DNA of 64,000 nt from Linum tenue (Eukaryota; Streptophyta; Magnoliopsida; Malpighiales; Linaceae): positions 36,605,587 to 36,669,586 of the forward strand of contig CAMGYJ010000007.1 in assembly GCA_946122785.1 (NCBI GenBank), read 5' to 3'. The notes beneath the pieces were generated by a model. The model was given only the letters and a program-made list of their open reading frames with translations, did not search any database and had not been told where the DNA came from. Below are positions 42,822 to 52,988 of this stretch, piece by piece. Numbering within the stretch: the stretch's first letter is position 1; each line of letters begins with the position of its first letter. The translations under genes and the position numbers were made by a program.

Positions 42822-43694
42822 TTGATTCTCCAACCAATGGGGGTATCCACCACCGTTCGAGTGGTATTACCCCGAGACTATGGATTCGAGTTCCAGTACC
42901 AACCCCGTTACTATGAAGAACAACCGGACCCTTGGACATTTCAAGAACAGTATCCTTATAAAGAAGAATTCCTCCCACAACCAGAAGGGCCATCGGAGCT
43001 TGAGTTAGCCATGGCGGCCTTCACGAGCCATTCTGCAGAGCCATGCTACACTCCACGACCATATCCAAACTATGAATTGAGGCTTCTCGTGGAGCAGTGT
43101 GCTCGGGACACCGAGAGACGCAATCGCAAGATGGACCTCCTTTTCCCATCTTTTGCTCCTCCTAACTCTTCATTCCTTCGTGAATCGGAGGAGGCTGTTC
43201 CGCACTCAGCAAAGCAAACAGATCGGGTTGAGCAAGTTTGTTCACAACTTGCTCAAGATCACTCTTCTGCTACCATACTAGAAGAGGAAGAGGAAGACGA
43301 AGGCTACAAGGACATTGTGGAGCAAACAGAAGTTGTCACAGAGATCTCTCGTGAAGATCATGATCAAGAATGTCCTGTTGTAGCCGACCACACCTTCCCA
43401 CATCCCACATCGAGCTTTGAAGAGGTGGGCATGAGCAAGGAAATGCAAGATGATCTCATGAAAGAAATTGCTTGGCAACTTGCTCTCCAATCGGTGCTAG
43501 AAGAAGAAGAGCGAGAAAGGATGAGGAAAGAAGTTGTGGAGGATGACGGAAGTGAATTAGAGGAAGTTCTTGATCTTTTCCGAAGGGAGGAATTAAATTC
43601 TGAAGAAGGAAGGGGGTTGAAGAAGCAATTGGCATCCAGGCTGGGGACGAAGTTGAGGTTGAAGAGGCTTGCACCGGCCTTATGTTGCAAGTAA
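42822..43694 (+). CDS. Acidic coiled-coil ORF of the non-autonomous element (function unknown)
   Basis: A 290-codon frame starting 120 bases after the PBS. The N-terminal 65 residues are Pro/Tyr/Gln-rich (FQYQPRYYEEQPDPWTFQEQ); then comes a segment with RLLVEQCARDTERRNRKMDL that looks like a helix. An acidic stretch (ILEEEEEDEGYKDIVEQTE) and a Glu/Arg-rich helix around KEIAWQLALQSVLEEEERER complete it. There is no CCHC knuckle, protease or other enzyme motif. The same blocks survive in copy 1 (1091-1920), there frameshifted. Its position is that of gag, but I do not recognise a gag fold. It may be a relic or a dedicated protein of this non-autonomous family. The start could also be further downstream; the 5' part overlaps leader sequence. 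Confidence 0.6.
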   Translation: MILQPMGVSTTVRVVLPRDYGFEFQYQPRYYEEQPDPWTFQEQYPYKEEFLPQPEGPSELELAMAAFTSHSAEPCYTPRPYPNYELRLLVEQCARDTERRNRKMDLLFPSFAPPNSSFLRESEEAVPHSAKQTDRVEQVCSQLAQDHSSATILEEEEEDEGYKDIVEQTEVVTEISREDHDQECPVVADHTFPHPTSSFEEVGMSKEMQDDLMKEIAWQLALQSVLEEEERERMRKEVVEDDGSELEEVLDLFRREELNSEEGRGLKKQLASRLGTKLRLKRLAPALCCK

Positions 43695-44344
43695 TATCCC
43701 CACCAAACTTCGAAGAACTGCTTAGCAAGGACCCATTTGTAGTGTCTCTTTGCCAGACCAAGGCCATATCAACATCAATCCCTCTTGGTGGACACAATGG
43801 TGTTCAATCGAGGTTGTCATATCTGGTTTGGGGCAATGAGACGAGAGAAGATAAGAAGAGGTCTCGAGGGTAGAGACTTCATCTCCATCAAGTGCACGAG
43901 CTTCCATCACCTGTCATACCACATGTTCGTGACTTGAGACTCCACCTCATCGACGAGAACCTCAACTTCAAAGAGGTTCCGGGGTCAACTTCAAAGAAGT
44001 TGAGGTTGAAGAGGCTTGCACCGGCCTTATGTTGCAAGTAATATCCCCACCAAACTTCGAAGAACTGCTTAGCAAGGACCCATTTGTAGTGTCTCTTTGC
44101 CAGACCAAGGCCATATCAACATCAATCCCTCTTGGTGGACACGATGGTGTTCAATCGAGGTTGTCATATCTGGTTTGGGGCAATGAGACGAGAGAAGATA
44201 AGAAGAGGTCTCGAGGGTAGAGACTTCATCTCCATCAAGTGCACGAGCTTCCATCACCTGTCATACCACATGTTCGTGACTTGAGACTCCACCTCATCGA
44301 CGAGAACCTCAACTTCAAAGAGGTTCCGGGGTCAAACGAAACTT
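43651..44344 (+). repeat. 347-bp tandem duplication in copy 2
   Basis: AGTTGAGGTTGAAGAGG starts at 43651 and again at 43998. The units are nearly identical; the repeated open frames at 43682 and 44029 differ by one codon (Asn/Asp). Copy 1 has a single unit (about 1700-2040). Confidence 0.85.
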
Positions 44345-44662
44345 AGGAGCCACCGTACGGCTCACGATGTGAAAGAAGCATTTGTTGGGAGGCAACCCGA
44401 CCAGTCGGTTTGCATTTCTTTCTCTATTTCTCCTCGGTTGAGTCAGTTTTGTTCTTTGATTTTAGAGTCAATAACTCAACCTTTGTGAGATTTTGTGTCG
44501 TGTTTGTGTTCCGACTACTCTCTCCTCCTAGAATGCACCGCCTGCCCCGTCCACCATCATTCACCATTGATCCGGTAACTTCATTCTACCCTCCTTATCT
44601 TTCCTTCATTGAGGAAAATGTCGTGCTTAAGTGTGGGGGGATGTTCGATTATGTATGCGTGT

Positions 44663-44978
44663 GAATGTTTGATTGTATGTGTGTGCTTGGAGCCTAGCCC
44701 ACTGTCCAAATTTCGATTTGAGGGCTCCAAGTACGTGTTCCTTGCAATTGCCTGCTCAGTATGCTTTGAATTGACAGTCTCTATAGTAATGTGCAACCTA
44801 GGGAGGTAGTGTATGACTGAGAATGTTTGATTGTATGTGTGTGCTTGGAGCCTAGCCCACTGTCCAAATTTCGATTTGAGGGCTCCAAGTACGTGTTCCT
44901 TGCAATTGCCTGCTCAGTATGCTTTGAATTGACAGTCTCTATAGTAATGTGCAACCTAGGGAGGTAGTGTAGCACTAT
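44663..44978 (+). repeat. 158-bp tandem duplication in copy 2
   Basis: GAATGTTTGATTGTATGTGT starts at 44663 and at 44821. Copy 1 has one unit. Both copies contain TTGACAGTCTCTATAGTAAT. Confidence 0.85.
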
Positions 44979-45350
44979 GGAGGATGTTGATGCATTTAAG
45001 AAGTCTCATTTCTTCTTCATATTGTGTTGGTTGATTGTGTGAATTAGTGATCTTAGGACCCTTGAATTGTGTGGTGTTGTGGAATCTCTATCTGTCATGG
45101 ACTCCTATATAATGTTTTAAAATAAAAGGTGCTCGAAAATGTGCTTTAAAATAATGTCTCTCGTGCGAATAGGGCGAAAGTGCGTAAGGGGAGACAGGAA
45201 TATGTTCCCAATTTCCAACTACTAAATCCGGCCCCCTTGCATTTATTTCCCCCGCACGAGGCTCGTGACATTCGCTCCTGGCATGGCCTGGTAAGAGCCA
45301 GGCTCCCGCAAAACCTCTGCTAGGTGGGAGCCCCCATTTTCTGAAAAACA

Positions 45351-45421
45351 GGTTGGAACCCTAGAAAAGAAAAAGAAACAAAAACAGAAAAACAAGAAAA
45401 TAAAAAAAGGGGGTTCCAACC
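45351..45421 (+). other. Conserved hairpin with A-rich loop (copy 2)
   Basis: GGTTGGAACCC (45351-45361) and GGGTTCCAACC (45411-45421) are perfect 11-bp arms around a 49-base purine-rich loop. It corresponds to 3060-3136 in copy 1. Confidence 0.65.
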
Positions 45422-45728
45422 ATCTTCAAGAAGAAAATAGAGCACCTTAAAAATGCGAGTCCATGATCTTTTGTTTTTGAGAGTCCATTCGTCCACGATT
45501 CATTTGTCCTCTGATCACTATTTGCCATGATGCCGACTCGAGACTAACGTTCTGTCTGAAGAAACTATGAGATGACTTGTGCGTCGGTTGACCTCGTAAG
45601 CCGCTAAATGATCTAGAAAATCCTCTATCAACGATCGAGGGTGCATGTTGCTATAGAGGTCTGGAGATCTGCATTGGTTAGAGTTAGGTTTGTTTGGGGA
45701 CAAGCAAACGGTTAAGTGTTAGGGGATT

Positions 45729-47113
45729 TGATGACTTGATATTTGCACATGTTTTCCCCTTTGTTTCTTGATAGTTTAAGCTTGCATTATCACTTCTTTG
45801 GCCTATTTTACTCTAGGTTTTGTTTCTTTGTCACATTTCAGGTCCTAGCACATAAAGTGAAGAGTATGCGCAAGTTTCAAGTCAATTGGAGATCAATTGG
45901 CGACTCGAGGGAAGAAACTCGAGTATGACTTGAAGAATAATGGATTTCTACCTCCATTTTTGACCATATATTCATGTAAGCTCGTCATGAGAAGAAAGAT
46001 GACGAGACTACGAGCGTCTGGCATCAAACGACACCTGATTTGGAGTCCGAACGAGGGAGAAACAAAGAATCAAAGATAGGGGACACGGAACTGCAAAATA
46101 CCCTACCGGGTATTTTGACCATCTGATAGGGTATTTATGACAGCATCAGAAGGCCCCCCGGTTGTGAACCAAAAATACCCGACCAGGTCGCGAACGCAGA
46201 CTGTTAAAAGCCTGTTTTGTGCGTTTTTGGAGGGGGAGAGCTAGGTTTTGGATCCCAAACACCCAAGGGACGAATCAAAAAGAGAGAGGGCGATTTGAGG
46301 GCATTCTTGGAGTGGAATTGGAGGATTTCTTCGCCTTAGAAGCTTGAGGAACAAGCCCAGACTTGAAGACTGATCATCTAAGGATCTTACTGCAGTCTCT
46401 CTCTTCTCTATGGAGTAACTTCCCTTCACTTAGGTTTTGAGGAACCCTAGCTATGTTTGTTTGATTGGATGATTGTATAAGTACTCCTACTTGATAATCT
46501 TGAGTTCATATTCAATCTATGCACGTTTTCATGATTCAATTCTGCTTTAGTCGAGATTATTGATTCTGCTTTGATCCTATGAGAGTGAATACCTGATTAG
46601 GTCAATAGAGAACCATTGATTGATAGTATTGGATCGATTACTTTAGTCGAGGGTCGATTCACTACTTTGTATCGATTGAGAACCTCATTCGATAGAGGGA
46701 GTCTAGTTCAGAACGCCTTGATCGGTTGTTCTAGAGAAGGATACGTCCCTCTAGGCAATCGACTCAAGATGGCCTTGATCCTTTAGTCGAGATTCAAGGT
46801 CTAGTCAAGGATTCTCCGCATTGTGAATGAAAGTGAAACAAGTTAGAAATCATCAATAATTAATCTGGCTAGTGGCTAGGGGAATCATACCTAAGTGAGT
46901 TCTCAACCTGTAATTAGATTAACTTTAACTGTAGTTTGTTAGAGTAGTTTTAGTTCTTCCATCTTAATATGGTTTGCTAGATAATGAACTGAAGCAGAGT
47001 AATAGTAACTCTAGAGACCCGTGGATTTGATATTTATTACTTGAGCCACTATACTGCAATCCCTTTCATTGGTTACACTTGGCCATTATTAGGAGTTGTG
47101 TCATAGCGAGTCA
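45729..47113 (+). repeat. 3' LTR of copy 2
   Basis: About 1385 bp, TGATGACTTGATATTTGCAC ... CATAGCGAGTCA. U3 carries a 22-bp palindrome at 46095-46116 with arms AAAATACCC and GGGTATTTT, in the position where copy 1 has AATTACGACCGTAATT. Confidence 0.8.
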
Positions 47114-47116
47114 ACT

Positions 47117-47931
47117 GCATGAACCGGAATCGGATTAGGAGGTTAACATTAACTACGACAAATAAACATCTAAAATGTGAGTGTGTATTATATGAATCTA
47201 AGGGGTTTCCATGCATACAAATGCTTATAGTCATAAAGAATAAGGGATTTACAGCACTACCCTCGACGTGGTTCAAGCTTCGATGGACCTAAAATGCAAA
47301 GAAACTATCTCGTAATCGTGGAATTGAACGTTATGTGGCAAAGAAAGTTGGTCGATTGATAAGACGTGGGGGATTGTCTCTAAAGTGTAAGTGTTTGTGT
47401 GATGTTGCGTGTGGTAGTGAAGCTGCTTTTAATCAACATCTAAAATGTGAGTGTGTATTATTTGAATTTAAGGGGTTTCCATGCATATATATGCTTATAG
47501 TCATAAAGAATAAGGGATTTACAGCACTACACTCGACGTGGTTCAAGCTTCAATGGACCCAAAATGCAAAGATACTATCTCGTAATCCTGGAATTGAACA
47601 TGATGTGGCGGAGAAAGTTGGTCGATTGATAAGACATGGGGGACTGTCTCTAAAGTGTAAGCGTTTGTGTGACATCGCGTGTGGTAGTGAAGCTGCTTTT
47701 AATCATGTCTTTAAGACGTTGGATGACCTTACTCAATGGGCAATTGAGTTCTCGAGGCAGAGAATGAACACCATTGTACCTGCAAACCCTCCAACACCCC
47801 ATCCAAGTGTGAAAGACCCAGAAAATGGGAAGACCAAGGGAACATTCAAGTCAGCACGAAGTGCATTAGACAAAAGCATAATAAAAAATTCGAAATGTGG
47901 GAAATTTGGTCATTATCGCCTAAGTGTTTGA
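47117..47931 (+). pseudogene. FAR1/MULE-type protein, SWIM zinc-finger and C-terminus (piece 3 of 3)
   Basis: The product contains CECVLFEFKGFPCIYMLIVI followed by KNKGFTALHSTWFKL and TQNAK, the SWIM finger region of FAR1-type proteins; the usual C-x-H end reads C-I-Y, so one ligand is lost. The region from SWIM to ACGSEAAFN is present twice in tandem (270-bp units). After the second unit it continues LDDLTQWAIEF and ends with KCGKFGHY, half of the CCHC knuckle typical of MULE-type proteins. A frame of 198 codons (47335-47931) covers the second half. The middle of the transposase (after GRHM at 36782, including the third catalytic residue) is missing. The piece begins four bases after an LTR end. 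Confidence 0.7.
47166..47705 (+). repeat. Two 270-bp tandem units within the FAR1-like C-terminus
   Basis: AACATCTAAAATGTGAGTGT and AAGGGGTTTCCATGCAT recur with a 270-base offset (47166-47435, 47436-47705). 270 is divisible by three, so the reading frame is kept across the units. Confidence 0.8.
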
Positions 47932-48096
47932 AAAAAAGCCCAAAAAAGCATAAATTTCTAGTACTGTTTTTTTGGAGTTTATTTTTTGTAACTATGATTG
48001 CAGTGTTTTATTTTCGCATTTATGTATTTTCAAATAATATTCATAATATAAGCGTTAGTTGATTGTTGGTTTAAATTAACTACAACAAAAAAAAAT

Positions 48097-49015
48097 GGTC
48101 GACCTGATATAAAAACAGGTCGATTAGATCATATGAGGTCGACCGTTTGTTAGGCGTGGTCAACTGGTTTCTTTTTCTACTGACCAAACCGGTTCGTATC
48201 TCGAAAGCAGCCCAAACCCTATCCACCCATCCCCTTTACTCCACTATTTAACAACCTCCTCCACGCATTTTCTACCACAACCAGAACCTCTTTCTTCTTT
48301 CTCTCCTTTCCCTTCTTCTTCTTCTTCTTCTTCCAAAAAAAAAAACACTAGGAGAAGCACCAAAACCTCCATTCTATTGAAAATGGTTGGGTTTAGCTTA
48401 TGTTTGATGGAATGAGGTCGACCGATGATGAAATGAGGTCGACCGATGATGTTTTTGTCTCGTCAATTTATGAAAATGTTTGGGTTGAGCTTGTGCTTGA
48501 TGAAATGAGGTCGACCAATGATGAAATGAGGTCGACGCATGATTTTTTTGTCTCGTCGATTTATGCAAATGGTTGGGTTTAGCTTATGCTTGATGAAATG
48601 AGATCAACCGATGATGAAATAAGATCGACCGACGATGAAATGAGGTCGACCGGTGATGTTTTTGTCTCATCGATTTAGGCAAATTGTTGGGTTTAGCTTA
48701 TAGTCGAAGAAATGAGGTCGACCGATGATGAAATGAGGTCGACCGATAATGTTTTTTTGTCTCGTCGATTTATGCAAATGTTTGGGTTTAGCTTGTGCTT
48801 TATGAAATGAGGTCGACAGATGATTTTTTTCTTGTTTCGTCGATTTATGAAAATGTTTGGGTTATTTCTTCTGCTTGCAAACAGAGGTCTACCGATGATG
48901 AAAATAAATCGACCTATTGATGTTTTTTTCTTGTCGATTTATACAAATGTTGGGATTATTGCTTCTGCTTGCAAACAAAGGTCGACTGATGACGGAAAGA
49001 GGTCGACCTATTTAG
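48097..49015 (+). repeat. Left GGTCGACC array, 21-bp subunits in ~93-bp higher-order units
   Basis: GATGAAATGAGGTCGACCGA occurs in pairs 21 bases apart (e.g. 48416/48437, 48715/48736). The pairs recur about every 93 bases together with TTTTTGTCTCGTCGATTTAT and GGGTTTAGCTT. At least 15 copies of the core or one-base variants are visible. Confidence 0.85.
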
Positions 49016-49075
49016 GGGCGTGCACAGAATGTGATTAATGAGCCTAATGTGAATTGTTGCTTGTTTGATCACAGA

Positions 49076-50539
49076 ATGTTTATAGGAAAAAAGAAAAGAA
49101 AGTCAGAAAAATCGGCCGCCTCAAGTTCTGAATGGGAAGAGTTCAACCCTACTCTGTTCTAGACCAAGGAACAAAGTGACAAATATGAAGAGAGGAGAAT
49201 GCACAACCGCAGGGTGGCTCTTGGAAGGCCCATTGACGAACGATGCATATTCTCATTTCGAAGAATACGGGTTCCTTGCACAATTTGTGGAGAAAAAGTG
49301 GTTGAAGATGATATCTCTCAATGTGCCATACTACCCAAAGATAGTACATTACTTCTACAACAACATCGTCTATCAGCATAATCCAAATAGATCGATTCAT
49401 GCTTTTAAAAGTTATGTGAATGGGATGGAAATGCGCATTAGCAAGAATGTGTTGACAGAAGTACTGGAGACTCCAAACCAAGGGAAGGGAATCAATTCTT
49501 ACACTGCTTGAAATGAAACTCATATCTCGAGAACCAAGCGAATTCATATTGTATCTGGTCTTGCTAAAGAGGGAGATATTCAGGATTGCAGTAGGCCAAC
49601 GATTCACCAGCTGACAGTTGAAGTCAGAGTTCTTCACCACATGATTTCCTACAACATTCTACCAAAGGGTGGACATCAAGACGCAATCACCTACTTCGAC
49701 ATGGTGCTCCTCACCAACCTAGTTTCAAATGAGATGGTGAACTTGCCACACTTGATCTTTAAACACATGATTGTTGTTGCAGAGAGTTCAACTATAAATC
49801 TTCACTATGGGATGATCATGAATTTGCTATTTGAGCATTTTGGTGTGGATTTAAGTGGTGAGGTTGGCTTAAGAATCACAAGGCAAAAGTTCTATACAGT
49901 ATCATCCCTGAAGAAGATGGGATTTGAGCTACGTAATGATGAGTATGTCCGAGTATGCTATGCTCATGTAGTCCATGGTGTGATGATGATGAGGATAATG
50001 ATGATGAAGGTTGGCTTAAGAATCATGACTATGGCATGATCATGACTTTGCTATTTGAGCATTTTGGTGTGGATTTAAGTGGTGAGGTTGGCTTAAGAAT
50101 CACAAGGCAAAAGTTCTATACAGTATCATCCCTGAAGAAGATGGGATTTGAGTTACGTAATGATGAGTATGTCCGAGTATGCTATGCTCATGTAGTCCAT
50201 GGGGTGATGATGATGAGGATAATGATGATGAAGGAGCAGGAGACGAGCCAATGGCGCAACCACAGAGTTCAACTCCACCAGTCACCCTAGACAGTATATG
50301 GGAACACATAGATGGCATGTACGACTACATGGGACATATATCCACCCAGATGACTGGCATGTACGACTACATGGGGCAAACGACACCCAGATGAGCACAC
50401 TGAAGTTGACCGTGAATGAGATGCGAGATGAGTTCCAATCTTTCAGTGGAAGATACAAGCATCCCACCACATCCGACTACCATAATGCTTGCACCACCAA
50501 TGAAGAAAATGCGGATGAGGTAGAGAGGGGAGAGGAGTA
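49076..50539 (+). pseudogene. Putative plant transposon protein (Transposase_32-like), frameshifted
   Basis: The ATG at 49076 follows a possible acceptor (GATCACAG). The start is basic and Ser-rich (MFIGKKKRKSEKSAASSSE), a TAG follows in NPTLF/TKEQ, then KYEERRMHNRRVALGRPID. After a shift near 49235 it continues FEEYGFLAQFVEKKWLKMIS, YYPKIVHYFYNN, SYVNGMEMRIS and VLTEVLETP. Around 49520-49810: LTVEVRVLHHMISYNILPKG and HLIFKHMIVVA. This layout (aromatic core, FYxN, Y-V-G-x-x-I, then LH-MIS-NILPKG) is that of the plant-specific family often annotated 'putative plant transposon protein'. The C-terminus is acidic with GMYDYMG repeats. Its biochemical role is unknown. A 224-bp duplication disrupts the middle. 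Confidence 0.55.
49806..50253 (+). repeat. 224-bp tandem duplication in the transposon-protein pseudogene
   Basis: ACTATGG-ATGATCATGA through GATGATGATGAGGATAATG recurs with TTGGCTTAAGAATCA at 49864 and 50088. The units are almost identical. A smaller 45-base repeat (GGCATGTACGACTACATGGG) lies at about 50313 and 50358. Confidence 0.85.
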
Positions 50540-50787
50540 GGAACTCGACGAGTTTAGATTGTGTGTTTTTGTTGTTAAGTCTTAAAAACGATTGTGGATT
50601 GATATTATGTGATTTTCGATTTTAACTATGTGTGAACAATTATGATGTGTGCTTTATTGTATTTCTTGTTAGTTTGTTAAGTTGTTATGTTATGAAGTTA
50701 TGAGTCCTTGCTATCATGATTTTGGACTGATTCTGTTGGTTTGAAACGTAATTTGTACAAATCGACATACATAAGCAAAAAAGATGC

Positions 50788-51075
50788 AGGTCGACCTTAA
50801 AACCAACACTCTTGATCTTCATTTCACCTCTTTCTGTAAATGGTCGACCAATTTGTTAATGACCGTCATCAAGTGGCCAACCTAATTACTTTTACGGTCT
50901 ACCATTTTTCTTCTGACTCAAATGAAAAGGGCGGCCGATGCTTTATTGTGGCCAACCAACAATGACAACTTAACTAAAAACGGTCGACCACTACATTTTA
51001 AAGGTTGACCGTGATAAGTCATCAGGGTGCCCACATTAGTGTATTCGGTCTACCTCTATTAGGAATAGGTCGACC
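50788..51075 (+). repeat. Right GGTCGACC array
   Basis: GGTCGACC or variants at about 50788, 50849, 50981 and 51067, with GGTCTACC, GGCCAACC and GGTTGACC forms between. Spacing is irregular, unlike the left array. Confidence 0.75.
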
Positions 51076-51420
51076 GAAAATTGCTAATTACGGTGACTTG
51101 CAAGGCACCCTCGGCGCACCCGAAACTTTATATGCTTGCTAGAAAAAAGAAGACAGTAAAGATAGAGGGGACTAGAATTAAAAAGAGTCCGAAAAATTAT
51201 TTCCTTGGCAGTATAAGAAGACAAGGACCTTTACAAAAGAGAGAAGTCGTGTTACATTAGTGTTTTTGTTGGGACTTTTATGGAATAATAATTAATTAAG
51301 AAAAAAGACGAACCTATGAATATTAGTCGCGTGGCGGGCTGAGAAAGCACGTACAACCCAGATTGTACCTACATATTGTCCTTTATAAAATTATCAAACC
51401 ATGCAAAAACCTACTCTATA

Positions 51421-51869
51421 TAGGGATGACAAAAATATCCAAAAACGTGGATATTCGTCTTAGTCCGACCTAATTGGGTAGGGTAAAATTCGAACCCGAA
51501 GGATTTCCAATGGGTTTGTGTAAAACTCAAACAAGAATTTTGTGAGCAATGGGTGAGCATGGTTTTCTCACTATCCAACCTGAACCCGCCCGATTATACA
51601 CATACATATATATTTTGTCTAGAAATGACCATTATTTTTCTCAACATATTTTATATTTAGCGTACAAATATAATATTTTGATAAAATTGTGTTGTTTGTG
51701 ATTCATTTTCTTTATTTTAGTGTATTATTATCAAACTTTTTCAATTATGTAATGTGAGTGTACGTGTAAATGTTAACATGTTTATTCGAGTTATAAAAAA
51801 ATTATTACCCATGGATTAGCACCCATAAAAAACAATGAACTATCCGTCTCCAACCCGACCCCATCCCTA
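51421..51869. mobile_element. hAT-like MITE, 449 bp
   Basis: Ends TAGGGATG and CATCCCTA. The flanking octamers ACTCTATA (51413-51420) and ACTGTACA (51870-51877) match at six of eight positions, in keeping with an old 8-bp duplication. No coding capacity. Confidence 0.5.
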
Positions 51870-51916
51870 ACTGTACAGAGTAAAAAATAAACATATCCAT
51901 GAAAATTATTATTTTC

Positions 51917-52240
51917 GGGGTCGTTTGCTTGTTGGATTTGAAAAATGAGGGTTTAGAGCAACTAAAACTTTGGGATTTAGGATGGATACATTAGACTATG
52001 GATTTGAAGACTCTAGTGTTTGCAAAATAGATTTGTGATGGATTTGTTACATAAATAACTAACCATCAAAGATTTACAAATCCCAAATCAATATGTAGGA
52101 TTTACAAGTTTATGGGGTCCACGAATTTGGTTACAAAATAAAGACCAAATTTGTGAACCCCACGAATTTAGCACCCATCAAAAACAATGAACTTGTGTTA
52201 AATCTATCAAACATCGAATTTGTTTACAAAATAAGTTGTT
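51917..52240. mobile_element. Fragment of GGTCGTTTG (Harbinger/Tourist-like) element
   Basis: Starts GGGGTCGTTTGCTTG and continues TTGGATTTGAAAAATGAGGG, closely like the left end of the element at 32364. No matching right end found. Confidence 0.45.
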
Positions 52241-52988
52241 CATACTGAACACTTCTGAACACTTGGAGAACTAGACAATTTTCGAGCAGTCTTGGACTAT
52301 GAGTCTGATTCCATCGCTAAAGAACTGTAACTTATGTCTCAAATAGCACAGAAAAATGCATATACATAAAGATCCATCCATAATTCGGATTTGCTCGTCA
52401 ATTGTTGTTCGAACCACGTAACTTCGCCGTCAAAGCTACAGTGCAAAGGTTCGATGTTGATTAGCTATCGAGGGATTGAGACCAAAATTTGGGGAGTGGT
52501 TTCGTGAACTTACATAAAGGACGGGAGACGATTAGACGATAAACATAGATGGCGACGTAGGGGGGAAGCGGACACGCAATCGGCGATGAAATTTGTTCCA
52601 CTGTCCGCGTCTGCCTGCCGCTGTGACTTAATTTGGTTGGCCGCATGTGATTCGGAAGCGTCGGACTTGTTTCTGGTCGCTTGAAGCTCACGGAGCGCTT
52701 TCCCTTTTGGCTGTTGGGTCTCGTGCGAAGAGAAAAAGGAGTAGCCACTGCTCGTCGAAGGAAATAATGGTGGCGATGATGGCCGGTTGCTGCTCGACTG
52801 CTGCGCTGGCGAGGTCGGGATGGGGGTGCAACGTCGGCGCTGCTACTCTCGGCTTCGCTGGCTAGACGAGGGACAGCTGGGTGATTCTTTCCTTTGGTCG
52901 AGCGGCGCTAGGGTTGGTAGGTTTACTGGAAAAAAATATATATAAATAGATTAGAAGGAGCGAGGAACGTTGGCGAATGGTATTTGTA
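52241..52988. other. GC-rich non-coding or promoter-like stretch
   Basis: Short open frames on both strands (52461-52748 minus, 52647-52865 plus) lack domains. No repeat end recognised. The region after 52560 is relatively GC-rich and could be a gene fragment. Confidence 0.3.

Larger units (their letters stand above)
41817..47113 (+). mobile_element. Non-autonomous Athila-related LTR element, copy 2
   Basis: It consists of a partial 5' LTR (41817-42678), tRNA-Asp PBS (42685), an acidic ORF (42822-43694), a long non-coding region with two tandem duplications and a conserved hairpin, a mutated polypurine tract (about 45713-45728, GTGTTAGGGGA) and a full 3' LTR (45729-47113). No pol motif is present. 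The first ~510 bases of the 5' LTR are missing at the fusion with the Athila pol. The 3' LTR abuts FAR1-like coding sequence at 47117. Confidence 0.8.
48070..51090 (+). mobile_element. Candidate mobile element with GGTCGACC arrays around a transposon-protein-like pseudogene
   Basis: A coding remnant (49076-50539) is flanked on the left (48097-49015) and right (50788-51075) by many copies of the palindrome GGTCGACC or close variants. Such short motif arrays near both ends resemble the subterminal repeats of CACTA elements, and the left end starts with ACTACAACAAAAA (about 48079-48092), close to the CACTACAA(C/G)AAAAA termini of plant CACTA elements. No matching right terminus or target duplication was found. 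Superfamily therefore open. Confidence 0.45.

Noticed and set aside
42715..42993. Minus-strand ORF over the PBS/leader of copy 2
   Set aside because: It overlaps the plus-strand leader and acidic ORF of a retrotransposon and has no domain.
48390..49030. CRISPR-like regular array of GATGAAATGAGGTCGACC
   Set aside because: The spacers are themselves repeated (higher-order unit of about 93 bp), so this is a tandem array.
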